Source of the DNA: Heterocephalus glaber
Taxonomy: Eukaryota; Chordata; Mammalia; Rodentia; Bathyergidae
Assembly: GCF_000247695.1 (NCBI RefSeq)
Contig: NW_004624743.1
Coordinates: 11,064,228 to 11,128,227 of the forward strand
Reading direction: 5' to 3'
Length of the DNA: 64,000 bases
A program made the position numbers and the translations under genes. Positions 24,840 through 36,654 of the stretch are shown in pieces (position 1 is the stretch's first letter; each line of letters starts with the position of its first letter). The notes under the pieces are model-generated. The model had not been told where the DNA came from and did no database searches. It was given only the letters and a program-made list of their open reading frames with translations.

Positions 24840-25080
24840 AACATAAAATAAGGTTTCCTTTGGTAGGAGTGGTCGGTGCCAGACCAAGGGGTTGGTGCGG
24901 CCACAGGATTATGCAGCCCGAGCTCATTCCCTGTCCTCAGCCGGGTGGGAAAGTTGGCACAGCGTCTGCTGGTGGAGCCCATGCCCACCTGTGATGACAC
25001 AGCTCGGCAGAGCGGGCGCATGGTGGTGGCAGGTCCGCTCCCTCCGTCCGGTTATCCCAGGCCAGGCCTCTGCTAAATCC
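24840..25080 (-). other. CpG-rich block abutting an L1-like 3' end; origin unknown
   Basis: This is one of the few CpG-rich stretches in the window. On the minus strand an ATG at 25021 in good context (ccaccaccatgc) opens a 68-codon frame beginning MRPLCRAVSSQVGMG. The frame runs leftward into the L1-like sequence and stops at 24815. The orientation is such that the CpG-rich block would lie upstream of the 3' end on the same strand. It could be a retrocopied first exon, a chimeric retroelement, or unrelated DNA. I do not recognise the protein. Confidence 0.35.
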
Positions 25081-25374
25081 TGTCCACTTGTACTCATTTA
25101 CTCTCTTCCATACACCCGCTGTATATATAAGATTATCAAAATTCACCAAATCATAGGATAAAGGGTCGTAGGTGTGTATTTAGATAAAACTGTTGGTTTG
25201 TGGGTTTTTAAAGATGTTTTATGCATAAATGATGACCAAAATAATTGTATAAAGGAGAGTAAGGAGAAAGGGGTGGGCAAGGATGAATGGAAAGAATTTC
25301 ATATGGGAAACTGTGTGTTCTTTTACTGAAAACAACATTTTAGTTCCTATCTCTACTTTTACCTCTTCCGCAAC
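25081..25374. other. No gene recognised
   Basis: AT-rich sequence without a repeat match. Confidence 0.4.
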
Positions 25375-25500
25375 TCACTTTTTATCCATTTAATTTATTT
25401 TTACAGCACTTGTCATTCTAAAGCCAGTGTAGGGATTTGCTTGTGTGTATTTTCTGTCATTCTCATTGCAATGTGAGTCATAAGAGACTGGGTGTTTCCA
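25375..25500 (+). repeat. Possible L2 3' fragment
   Basis: The text tacagcacttgtcattctaa, then gtgtattttctgtcattctc, then attgcaatgtgagtcataag tracks the L2 3' region in order, but with high divergence. Confidence 0.35.
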
Positions 25501-27790
25501 TGTTCTTGTTTACTGTTCTGTTGCTCCCTAGACCAGTAATTGATAACTCTCTAAATGCTTTATTTTTAAACTCAGGCAGTCCTGACATATTGAGCTGAAT
25601 AAATCTTTTGGGGTTAGGGAGCTACTCATGCATTGTAGAATATTAGCAGCATTTGGGCTCTGCCCTCCCTGTGGCTAGCACCCCACTCCAAGATGTAGCA
25701 AGCAAAAATGTTTCCAAACATTGCCATGTATCACTGAAAGGAGGATGTATAAAAAATCAATCCTGAGTAAGATTCACTGGCTTAATAACATCTGCAGTAA
25801 CGTGGATCTGTGTCTATTGTCCTTCCTTTGTAGAGACATATTAAAACTACACCAAAGGAACTCGCCTAAATGATGAAGTGAATTTAAAGATAAGCAATCC
25901 ACTCTTACAGAAGTTGGAGGTGACATAGGGCAGCATGTCACTAAGGCAACCCAAACCACCTATGCAGATTGAAGACTGATTTGCAAGCTATTTAAAATGC
26001 TAGCATCCCTCAAGTGCTACAGGTATCTCTTCATATGACCCAAAGGTAATACTACAACTAGATTAGCTGGAAATATTTTCATTCTGTAATTTAATATAAT
26101 TTTCAAAATTAAGCTATTCTAAAATATTAGTCCTCCAACCTACCCCCTTCCTGGCTGGGCAGAGCTCATTGGCCGAAAACCAGCAAATTTCTACTAAGAG
26201 GTCTTCTTAAGCAATGCCATTAGCTCAAACATACACAGGCTTCCTGCACACTTGTTAAGTACTTGGAGAACATTTTATCCAAGTTAATAAGTCAATATGT
26301 ATAACTGCAAACAAACTGATGGTCTAATAAAATTGTATGTATTAATGAAAGATAAATAATTATATGACTCAAAGATAAGAGGAAAACAGCATTTATCAAG
26401 CCTACTAAGTAGTAGTACTTAAAAGATACAATAAAGTTATATATCTAATGTCAGGGAAATAGTAATCTATATTTTGAACCCACATCTATTTCTTGTAAAG
26501 CCAAAGTTTTATCACTTTATTAGGCTATGTGTTTGCAAAAACTTCTAAGAAATGTCCTTTAATGCAATTTGTTGAACTTCCAGATTGTTTCTTTTAATTC
26601 CAGTAAGATACTCTCAGCAATTAGATAATTCAACAATTAAAATATTAAACATATATAATTCCATTTGCTATAATCAGTTTAAGTTCAAACCAAAGAGATA
26701 TCATATGTATTATGCCTTGAGATATTCATATTCGTTGAGTCTAAGGGTAGGTAATTCCATCCAGGAACCTAAGTGCATATATTAATTTATGGTTGATTTA
26801 AAATTTTTATCTAAAATAAAACAGTTCTCCTCTTTTCTCATTTATTCTTTTCCTTAACTCTTAGTGAAAGATTATTAATTTATGCTTAATTCATTTATTC
26901 ACTCAATCATTCATTCATGTTTTGTTAAGTCAGTAAATATATTAATTTTGATAGCCTTCTAGGTAGAGATAAGACTAGATATTTGTAAGTTACCCAAGAG
27001 TGAAAGAATTTAGTTATTATCTTGAAATTTATCACTGGGAAACATTAAGCTGTTACAACACTCAATCCTGTAAAACTGAAAAGGTGGATTTAATTTGCTA
27101 CTCTTCCATTTTGTAGAAACACAATTATAGCTCTCATGTGTATAAGTTGTCAAGAGTTATTTGGAGGTAGTACTAAAGAAAAATAATAAAAGTAACAGAC
27201 TGTCATTTCAGCCTTAAGGCATTTTTGTTCAAGTTATGATCATTAATCTATTATTTAATGTTTATAATATATGTCATAAGGTGAAATTACAATGTGAGGA
27301 ACACTATAAAAACAATGCATAGATGGCTGCTTCAGGCTGTAATGAGAATACAATCTCCAGGACTTGCTGATTTCAGATATTCCCCGTGAATCCCTTGTCC
27401 AGATAGCTTACTCCAATTAAATGAAGGCAGACACAAGTTTCCTTGTTGCTAGATTCTAACTTCTTCATTTTGTTTTCTGCTACTTTTGGCCCTTGTATGG
27501 TTCCCCTATTGTATCAATTAAACCAAACTTGGACTTTTTTAAAGAACAGGCCTTCCAGAGTAGATTCACCAATCTATAATTTGTAAATTTTCTCTTTCAA
27601 CTTTTCAAAATGCCTTTTCAACACAATTTCCCACTATACTAAAATTTCAAAAATTATTGAAATACGTTATGGGTATCCTGTCACTTCATTTCATGTGTTT
27701 ATCAATGTCCATAATACTTAGTCAAATAGAAAAACAGACATCTTCAATATTTTGAGATCATGAAAATGTGTTTTAATGCACACTGAGAAA
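25501..27790. other. No gene recognised
   Basis: AT-rich DNA. A weak MIR-like match on the minus strand may lie at 26385-26520 (ttgaacccacatctatttct). Nothing else stands out. Confidence 0.4.
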
Positions 27791-27794
27791 ATCA

Positions 27795-28080
27795 CCATTT
27801 GCAGGAAAATGGATGGAATTGGAAGTCATCATGTTAAACCAATCTCAGAAAGTTGAACATTGCCAAGTTTTCTCTGATTTGAGCAATGTAAATAAATAAA
27901 GGGGTGAGACAGGAAACTAGAAGTTAGACATTAGAGATGAATGAGGGAAACAGGGAGGGAGGGGAGAGAAGGCAGAGGGGATAACAAGGATGAAAATAAT
28001 CAAAGTATGCTATTATTACATGTGGATACACTAAAACAAATCTTATTCTGTTTTACTAATACATACTAACAAAATATCTT
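27795..28080 (+). mobile_element. L1 3' end fragment, plus strand
   Basis: It starts caggaaaatggatggaattg, then gaagtcatcatgttaaacca, then atctcagaaagttgaacatt: the L1 ORF2 end running into the 3'UTR. A G/A-rich tract follows at 27945-27982. It is 5'-truncated and old. Confidence 0.7.
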
Positions 28081-29333
28081 TACCTACAGAAAATGAGCCA
28101 TTTCAACATATTTTTGAAATTTTGATAAAACCATCAAAAAATTGTCATTTGGATACTCAGGTATGAACACATCTCTAGAGATAATCTAGCATGCTTTTAC
28201 ACAAATGTCAAATTAATACATTAAACCAAACAAATCCTTGGATTTGTGTGAAATTCAGTAAATTGTATTATGTTAAATTTTTATGATAGACTTGTGAACA
28301 AGAGGGAAAATATGAATGGGAGCCAAAGGCAATTAGGTGAATTTGTCATTGGTTTGAAGAAAATCAAATGATGCTTAAGAGTGGAGTTTTACTATAATAG
28401 AGTAAGATTTTCTTGGGATCATTTGTTTTTTTATCTTAAATAAAAATATATTTTCCTGTACTATCCATCAACCTTGACTTCATTTTTGATATGCATAAAG
28501 TATTTCCCAGTTGTTAAAATTGTATATAAATAATACAATTATAAAATATATTGTGTATAAGTATGTTAATCACTCTTACAGGATAATTTCTTAGGAAGAA
28601 TTACTGAGCAATAGTTCCCATAATAAATATAATGATAAATTATGGCATATTGGTTTCTTTAATAAGAGATAATAAAATAGCTTTTAGCAACAGAGGGGCG
28701 CAATTAAGAAAGAGATACGGTCCTCTAAATTCTTATTAGTATGTTAGAATGACCAGTAAGATGATTTCCTGAAACAACATGATGTTTAAATATTTTATGA
28801 TATATTGGATATTTTTATTATTTTTAAACTGATAAAGTACATTATTATTACTATTATATTATATGTCACTGTGGATTTTTAACTTTAACTTCCCGTATTC
28901 TGGGAAAATGATATCATGTACCAATATTTTCACATTTATATGTTTGCTGTATTTTTCCAGTTGTTTCATATCACTTTATGTCATCTGTGCAGTCTCAGAT
29001 GAGGTGTCAAGCGTCTCTCAGATGAGAGCAAATTTCAGTGCAAAAATATTTAGTTCACATTGCTTTTGAAAAATTATTTCAAATTGTATTAAAGAGTTCC
29101 CTATTGACTTCTGGAAACTGATACCTCAAGAGAAAAGTATAATTCTAGAAAACTTTTATTCACATTTGCACTTTATGAGTACTACTATTTCCTGAATGAT
29201 TCTTATATTCTTTTTTATAATTCAAACTAGCGTACCAAGAGGATTCATAGAATAGTTTTCTCTTCATTGATTTGTCTGTAATTCAGGAATCCCATTCCAT
29301 ACTCGGTTCTAGATTAGTAATATTGCCTTCAAT
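28081..29333. other. No gene recognised
   Basis: Very AT-rich. No repeat family recognised. Confidence 0.45.
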
Positions 29334-29347
29334 GAGTATGAAGATTT

Positions 29348-29430
29348 ACTTTTTTGGTACCGGGGATCGAACTCGGGACCTAGAGCTTGCGAGGCAGGTG
29401 CTGGAACCACTGAGCTAAATCCCCGGCCCC
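29348..29430 (-). repeat. ID-type tRNA-derived SINE, minus strand, with a perfect target-site duplication
   Basis: The plus strand reads a short T-tract, ggtaccggggatcgaactcg (antisense B box), then ccactgagctaaatccccgg (antisense A box). It is flanked by a perfect 14-bp direct repeat, gagtatgaagattt, at 29334-29347 and 29431-29444. The clean duplication and intact promoter boxes point to a fairly recent insertion. Confidence 0.93.
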
Positions 29431-29444
29431 GAGTATGAAGATTT

Positions 29445-30890
29445 TAAAAAAAATTTTCCCTTCAGAATACAAATTATTTCCGTGCTATTCTTCTCTTGTC
29501 AGTGCTCCATGTCTGACCTCTTTCTCCCCCATTAGCTAGTGACTTTTGCTTTTCCTTTGAATTCTGGGAAAGCATATATTTGTCACATGCAATACAGATT
29601 TAATTCTTTGTAGAGTCCTTTTTAAAGTCTTGATTATCCTTTGAAAGTTTTAAGGTTAGATTTTAATTCTTATTTTAAATCTTTTCAAAGTTCAGATATA
29701 TCCTTTAAGCTGTATTATCTTGTATTTTCTTTTGACTCTCTTATCCCCTAATGGATTTCTGCTTCTGTTTAAAAGATGTGATGTTTTTCTCATACTGCCT
29801 AACGACAATGCAAAGTCATTTTCTAAGTTTTCTTCTGCTTCTTATAAGTCATTTGCTGAGTCCCCAAGTTAATAGTTTTTTCTCCTTGTGCTGAAAATTG
29901 TGCTTTTTTAAATATTGTTGACCACATTACCATTTTTTTCTCTTTATTCACTATTAAGCACAGGGTTGCATAATCATTTACCTTGGGCCTGTTGCCTATC
30001 AGTTTGATCAGCAGTTGCATCTAGTGATACTTTGCTAGGCAAATTGTTCCCATTAATAGGACACAGGAGCTGTAAAATAGCTCCAGTCCCAATGATGACT
30101 GCTTACGGCTCTCATGCTGTTTACCCAAGTGGCCCACGCAGCTTATGATGCAGCCAGCATGTGTCCCCTGCATCTTGTCTGGTGATGTGTGTGCATTTCA
30201 ACCTTCACACTGATAGAGAAATGATTTTCATCTGATGAGGGATATCATAAAATTTAGATTATGAATAACAAAGCAATATTTTTTTAAGCACAGCAACCGT
30301 AAGATAGAAGCTTTGTGTTTCTAGTTTTAAACCGAAGGAAATCCAGCAAAAGGAGCAAGGTGATTTTTCCCTTTGGTTCAGGTATTCCAAAGAGAAGTGA
30401 GCACACAGTAACAATTTCTAAGTTGTTGAATTCTATTGTGTTTGTAACTAATGGAAATGCCAGAGATTCAGACAGAGGACTGGATCTCAGCGCTGGCTTT
30501 TTAGTGCTTGTTTCCAGTGATGTTGGTCAAATCGTCTCCTGGGTTATTGGCATTTTGGAAGATATTTAGGATTTTATCATTGGAGAAACAGAAGACACTT
30601 TAAATCAGAAGTGTATTTAAAGTCTGCAAGACAATATTCAGGAAAACATGCAATAATGGTTTAAATAACAACCCAAACAACAAACAGAATTGAATTTGTG
30701 CATTTTAGCAAAGATTCATATTTTACATAAAAAGAAGAAAATAATTTTGGTTGCTTTCCACTTGTATGATCATTCTGTACCTGAGGCTTTTTGTCCACTG
30801 CTCAGCAAACATCTTAGACCAATTAGAATTAGGTCAGGAAAGGGAAGGAAACAAATAGTTTCATAATAATAGCTTTCAGTATTGAGTAGT
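29445..30890. other. No gene recognised; one less AT-rich patch
   Basis: Positions 30055-30215 are less AT-rich than the flanks and match no repeat I know. The open frame 30315-30569 (plus) is not recognised. Confidence 0.4.
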
Positions 30891-30894
30891 GACT

Positions 30895-31075
30895 TGTAAG
30901 AGATCCTTTATTTATCAATTTTATTTACTTCTCCCAACACTTCTACAAAAAACGTATTATTATCTACATTTACAGAGAAGAGAGGTAAGGTCTTTATGAG
31001 GTAAATACTATCATTATCCTGTTTTACCCATTGGTAACTTGTTCAGTAGCGGTTAGCTAGAAAGTAGAAAATTAA
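30895..31075 (-). repeat. MIR relic, minus strand
   Basis: The text cacttctacaaaaaacgtat, tattatctacatttacagag, then atgaggtaaatactatcatt, tatcctgttttacccattgg follows the antisense MIR core. The tatt-atct-acattttacag motif occurs twice, so two MIR fragments may be juxtaposed. Confidence 0.5.
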
Positions 31076-32253
31076 ATGTTCAAGCTTAGGGAAACAGACT
31101 CTGAAAATGTTTGTGTGAGCATCATACCCTCATTTGTGGAGTTTAGGGTTATGTATCAATTCATTCAAAGATGGAGGTTCCTACTAAATTTGTTCAAAAG
31201 AAAAGAGGAATTTATAAGGGTAAGTCTACAGTCAAAATTAATTTCCAAATATGCTCTGGACAGCTACTGAGAAGGGATGCTGAATATAGAGTGCAATGTT
31301 TGTTGAGAAGTTGGATAAAATGTGCTTTAAAGTTACTTTAAGTCCTGAGATTCCAAGATTTGTTATGTGATTTTATTTTATAATAGTTTCATTAAAATAT
31401 CCACATTTTTCTTCTTTTGTTACTTACTTTTCCAAGGTCCCCTTTGTTTTTGTTCATGTGTCTCAGCTATTGCTTGTGCTGCCAGAGACTTATAACCTGT
31501 ATGTTTGGCACTAGGGTACACAGGGGACCTTGGCTGATATAATTTTTCAAGGTCCTAGCACTTTTAGCAACATCACTGAGTAGAATTGAGAATTTTAAGT
31601 TGCTTTTAAGCTTTCCTGAATAACCTAGAAGGGAAGAGATATACACAAGGTTTAAAATACGAATCTGCGAAACTCAACAGAAAGAGTTGTCATTTTTGTC
31701 TTAGCCTGAACATTAACATTTGTTAATATCTTTAATAAATCTATGAAAGGCAATCATTAGCCCTGCACTCAGGCCTTGAGAGAACTCCTCTTGGACCCAT
31801 GAGAATTGTTGGATTCGCTCAACTTCTGAAGATGGTGGCCTTTGGTCATGAAGTTGGTCTCCCAAATCTCATTATATCTTTGTTATTGAATATATTATAT
31901 ATTTTTGTGTGAATATTGTTTTAATACTTATAAGAGGAATAAAGAAGTCCATTGATTTAGTCCTGAGAACTGCAGATAGGATAAATCATTTTAAAATACA
32001 TAAGCTGGCTCAAATATAGAAACAATTGAAAAATATCTCAAAAAATTTACCTTTTTATGTTCAATAGTTTAAAACGTTCAAAGAAAGTTAATGATCCCTT
32101 TATCCAGTTAATGAAGCAAAATGGAACAGTTATTTATTAACTTTATATTCAAAGAGGGGGGAAACAAAGATTTACATTTCCAAAAATATTTGATAAGGAT
32201 GATTAAAACCAAGGTTAGGATTATTAAAACAACTCTGAATAATTAAATATTTG
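31076..32253. other. No gene recognised
   Basis: AT-rich sequence, no repeat match. Confidence 0.4.
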
Positions 32254-32385
32254 GGGCTGGGGATTTAGCTCAGTGGTTTTATTTTTGTTGTTGTTGTTTG
32301 TCTTTTTTTTTTTTGTACCAGGAATCGAACTCTGGACCTCGCATTTGTGAGGCAGGCGGGGGACCACTGAGCTACATTTTCTTTT
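32254..32385. repeat. Head fragment of an ID-type SINE (plus) joined to an antisense ID-type SINE
   Basis: Positions 32254-32279 are a plus-strand SINE head (ggggctggggatttagctca, then gtggtt). A T/G-rich (ttgttg)n stretch and a T-tract follow, and then an antisense copy at about 32314-32375 (gtaccaggaatcgaactctg ... ggcaggcgggggaccactga). The two parts face opposite ways, so this is either two insertions or one insertion with an inversion. Confidence 0.8.
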
Positions 32386-33871
32386 GCCCACTAGTTTTCT
32401 TTCTTTTTTTGATCAAACTATCAAATTCTTTATCTCTTTTTTATTTATTTTTCCCAGGACTATCAGTGTGTTTATGCTTTTGTACTTTGATAAGCAGGTG
32501 TTATTCTTTGAAATACTGAAAAAGTATCAATACCATGTGAATATCAGTACCATGTGAATAACATGTTTGAAAACACTGTTTTCAAAGTATGTTTAGATTC
32601 TAAAGACATTGCAGATTAATAAAACATTTTAAAAGTTAGATTTTAAACTTCCTAAACAGATGTAGATGTATTTTAAAACACTTCTTTCTTGAGTACATAT
32701 TTTTGTTACAATCAAGGAAGTGTTTGTACATTGGCACGAAGTTTCATTAAATTGAAGTAGGTTATGTAGCCTTAAAATAGTTCTTTCTACATCAGTTTCT
32801 CTTCTCATGACTTTTCCAAGGAACTCCAATCTATGTGCTTCTTACCCATGAGAGGATCTTATCTTTGATTGGCATGAACGTGCATGCATGGTGCATGGAG
32901 AATTTACTGAGCATATAATGCTTTCAGCTAGACTACAGGCAAAGTGAAAAGGTAAGGTAATAGTTTAGAACCAACAATAACAACAACAAAAAATTTCCAG
33001 CATTCTTTTTAGTAGACCCTCGAGTTGTTAGAGTATATAGTAACTAAGGGTGATTGAGACTCATGTTTATTAATTTTTAGAATTTTATGACTCTTTAAAG
33101 CCATTGGGGCTTGCAGGGAAAGTGGAAGGTTCAAATCTGGCCTAAAATTTAGGTTAATTATATTTTGTCCCAGATTTAATTATACAGTTGTAATTAGAGA
33201 AATACCAATATGAAGTTGGCAGGTGCTTCAGCTGGAACCACTGAGTAATTAAGCAGATATAATGCCCCCCAAAGCCAAGCATGCAAAGATGACAGAAATT
33301 TGTTTTTTAAATAACCTAAGAAAATTAAGCTTCACAATGTGTTAACCACTGGTTTTGATCTATAAATGTTTTAGGAAACTTGTATTTGTGTCTAGAAATT
33401 TGATAATGTTTAAAGCATATCATTTTTAAAAATTATCAGTATTAATTTATTGGTTTTAAAGGCCTACCAGGCTTAATTTTGAAAATATCTTCATTTAGTT
33501 TTTCTTTTAGATAATAATATTCACAGCAGAATTCTTTTATTTATAAAATCAACCTCAAATGAAATTTTATTGTGTTCAAAATTTCATTAGCATTTTAGGT
33601 ATATTATTGTGGTTTAAAAATGAGTTCATTTAATAAATGTGATAGAAAACTATTTAGTTTGTAATACACTCCATGCACCTTCAAGACCATAATTATGAAC
33701 TGTTTTTCATCTTTATTCTCATATGTCTTAAAATTGCCTTTCTAAATAGCTGTACGTCCAAACTTGTAGAATATCCACAAATAGCTAACATCATCCTCAT
33801 CTTTCTCAGTGAACAAGGGAAAAAAGAAATAAAATTCAGAAAAGGAAATATTCATGGGCTCTGTTATGATG
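32386..33871. other. No gene recognised
   Basis: AT-rich DNA. A 17-bp near-repeat (atcagtaccatgtgaat) occurs twice at 32527-32561. No gene or named repeat was seen. Confidence 0.4.
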
Positions 33872-33881
33872 AAGATCATTT

Positions 33882-34049
33882 TTTAAAAAAATTCTCTTAC
33901 TGGTGCATTTTAGGTACACAATACGTTTACATTTATCATTGGGTGCTTGTACCTGTACATGATGTATCTTAGTTCTTATTTTTCCCCCATTACCTGTGCT
34001 CCCTTCACCCCCTTCACCCTTCCCTATTTACATAGACTTCATTTCCATT
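33882..34049 (-). mobile_element. Short L1 3'UTR fragment, minus strand
   Basis: The plus strand reads tggtgcattttaggtacaca, then tttatcattgggtgcttgta, tcttagttcttatttttccc, then a C/T-rich tract. It is the same 3'UTR type as at 44.6 kb. The flanks aagatcattt (33872-33881) and aagatcactt (34050-34059) match at 9 of 10 bases and fit a target-site duplication. The copy is strongly 5'-truncated. Confidence 0.8.
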
Positions 34050-34059
34050 AAGATCACTT

Positions 34060-34890
34060 CTGATGGTGCTCCACCTCGTTAAGTAAAATGACAGTGATAC
34101 TGATAATTAAGTTTGTATTATTCCTATGAGCAAATAACAGCCCACAGTCCTGAAACTGCCTCTGTGGGTGTTATTGAGTTATAATTTTCCTGCTATAGTA
34201 GAATGCAAGACAAATGGAGCTATGTATTAGTCTACGCATGCTTAAAATATGTACAAATAAACTTTTGTAGGATTACAATGTATGTATGCAAAAACTGCAA
34301 AAGAGTGGAATTACAAGAAAAATTCATAGGAGAAATTTTTGCAATCTTAGAATGAGAAAAATGTCAAAGATAAGACAGAAAATTTCAAATCCAATTTAAG
34401 AGATTAACCAAATTAAGAGATTCTAATGGTAAAAACAAAACAAAACCTGACATAAAAATTATATGGGGCATCACAGTGGATAAAATATACCCCGACCATA
34501 TTTTTCTAATGAAAATATGTACTTTAGAATAATGGTAGCCGGCTATGCATCTCAGTAACTCAGGGGGATACAGGAAGTAATCTTTGTGTTCACTCACTTT
34601 GTATGATGAACAGCAAGGTATGTGAACATATGTCAAAGTGTAAACAGGTGAGTTTTACCCACATGTGTGTCATATTACATTTTTGGGTATTTATATAATT
34701 TTTACTACATGTTTTCGTTTGAATTTTCTTGTACAATTAGCTCAATTCAGTAGAATGTCACATGAAAATCTGCTTTTACTACTTTGACATGAGGTAGAAA
34801 GTGAGTCTTAAAGTTATTCAGCTACTAATAATGACTTGGATCATGTAAGCCAAAGAAGTTAAGGAGATATGACAAATAGAGAAGGTACAG
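34060..34890. other. No gene recognised
   Basis: AT-rich DNA to the left of the piggyBac relic. I looked for a TTAA target and a 5' terminal inverted repeat here. TTAA occurs near 34858, but no convincing terminal repeat follows it. Confidence 0.4.
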
Positions 34891-35902
34891 AATGAAGACT
34901 TTCACTAAGATGTGGAAGAAAACAATAATGTAAATAAATATTTGACTAGTCAAGATGCTACAAAATGGTCATGTATAACTAAGCGATCCATTAGAACTCG
35001 ATCAGAAAATGTTATTAGGTTCTTGCCAAGGGTGAAATTTATTGGACTGAATGCCAACGCTGCTATTCAATGTTGGAAATTGTTTGTAACGGACGACATG
35101 CTACAAGATGTTTTGAAATACACTAATAATACAAGTAAAACATTCTATATGCATCAATAGTAATGTTCAAAAATATGTTTATTATGACATCTCATTATCT
35201 GAACTAAAAGCCTTCATAGCAGGACTTTATCATTCTAATTGTCAGAATCTGAAGGATTTATGGAGAAGTGACAGATGGGGTGTTGAGATTTTAGATAATA
35301 ATGACACTCAAGATATTTGATTCTTTCAAACTCACCTACATTTTGATGACAAAAAATGTGACCAAGAAAGAAAAAGTTCAACAATTAGACTGCTATTCAT
35401 TCATTTTTTTAAAAAAGCTTTGCTTTGAACTTTGAAGCAATTTATACATCATTGGAATACATGACAATTGACAAACAACTTGCATCATTTCATGGTTGTT
35501 GAAGGTTTTGGCAATATATACCAAATGAACCTTCCAAATATGGTATAAAAGTAAATACCCTGGTAGATGTGTAGGCATTTTACACCTTGAGTTTAGAAAT
35601 TTATCCTGGAACTCAGCCACCAGGTCTTTATTTGTGCAATAATAAATCATATGACTTTGTGTACAGACTTGTTGCATCTATTTCGCGAAGTAACCTAAAT
35701 GCCACATTCAACAATTGGTCCACGAGTCACTCAGTGATGTTACATTTGCTAAATGAACATCAGTTGACCAGCACAGAAACTACTCACAAGCAAAAAGCTG
35801 AAATTCCTGGAAAAATATTGCAAGTCCAAAACAGAGAAATGTATAGTACAATCTTTGGATTTCAGTAAGATATAGTGTTGACCCCCACATGATGAAGAAA
35901 GA

Positions 35903-36136
35903 CAAAGTAGTACTGATACTGTCAACATTTCATCATGATGATAAAATTAATAGTAAAGCTGGGTGTTGTGTTACATGCCTATCATCCTAGCACTCAGAAA
36001 GCTGAGGCAGGAGAATCCTGTGAATTCAAGGTCAGCCTGTGCTACATAGTGAGTTCCAGTCTAGCCTTATGGTGAAGAGAAACAAAATAATATTGATACT
36101 GTTAACCATACACCATGATGATAGATTGATAGTGAA
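35903..36136 (+). repeat. Direct duplication of a piggyBac coding segment flanking the first B1
   Basis: The segment encoding KKDKVVLILSTFHHDD (about 35900-35957) and a second version encoding KRNKIILILLTIHHDD (about 36075-36136) are diverged copies of one transposase stretch. Each is followed directly by a B1 SINE. The second copy continues into the rest of the gene (after B1 number two), while the first stops at B1 number one. Confidence 0.75.
35958..36075 (+). repeat. B1-type SINE (first copy) inside piggyBac
   Basis: A 7SL-derived rodent SINE: gctgggtgttgtgttacatg, then cctatcatcctagcactcag, aaagctgaggcaggagaatc, aggtcagcctgtgctacata, gtgagttccagtctagcc. It interrupts the transposase frame. 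The Pol III A-box region is recognisable near its head, though diverged. Confidence 0.88.
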
Positions 36137-36299
36137 GCCAGGCATGGTGGTGCATGCTTGTAAGCCCAGCACTGGGGGTGGAGGGTGAGGCAGAAGGATC
36201 TTGTGAGTTCAATCTCAGCTGGTGCTGCATAGTGAGTTCCAGGCTAGCCTGGACTACGTAGTGCGATCCTGTCTCAAAAAACTAAACAACAAAACAAAA
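36137..36299 (+). repeat. B1-type SINE (second copy) inside piggyBac
   Basis: It reads gccaggcatggtggtgcatg, then cttgtaagcccagcactggg, gtgaggcagaaggatcttgt, gtgagttccaggctagcctg, and an A-rich tail (ctcaaaaaactaaacaacaa). The 10-bp sequence agattgatag at 36123-36132 and 36300-36309 fits a target-site duplication, with about four extra bases before the SINE head. Confidence 0.88.
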
Positions 36300-36654
36300 A
36301 GATTGATAGGGATTCTTCAACACAAATGAAGCCAGAAATGGTCACATTTCACAACAAAAACAAAAGGCAGAGTAGATGTTTTTGATGAGTGATACAGCAA
36401 TTACGATGTCATTCAAAACACAAAGCACTGGGCTATGGTTGTGTTTTACTCGATCCTACACATGTCAGGCATAAATGGTTTCATAGTTTACAAAGAAAAT
36501 AACAACAACAAAATATCACAGAGAAGTTTTCTTAAAGGATTGGGATGGCAATCGATCAATTACAACAGAAGAACGGCGTGTATCCCCTCAAAGAACTACA
36601 CAAAAGAACTCTGGAGCACACTGATGAATAGATAGGTGAAACATCACAAGAACC

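Noticed and set aside
26880..27000. L2-like text (attcatttattcactcaatc, then attcattcatg)
   Set aside because: Low-complexity ATTC repeats alone do not establish L2, and the following bases do not track the consensus.
34858..34861. TTAA as the piggyBac 5' target site
   Set aside because: TTAA is frequent in this AT-rich DNA, no terminal inverted repeat follows it, and no partner was found at the 3' end.
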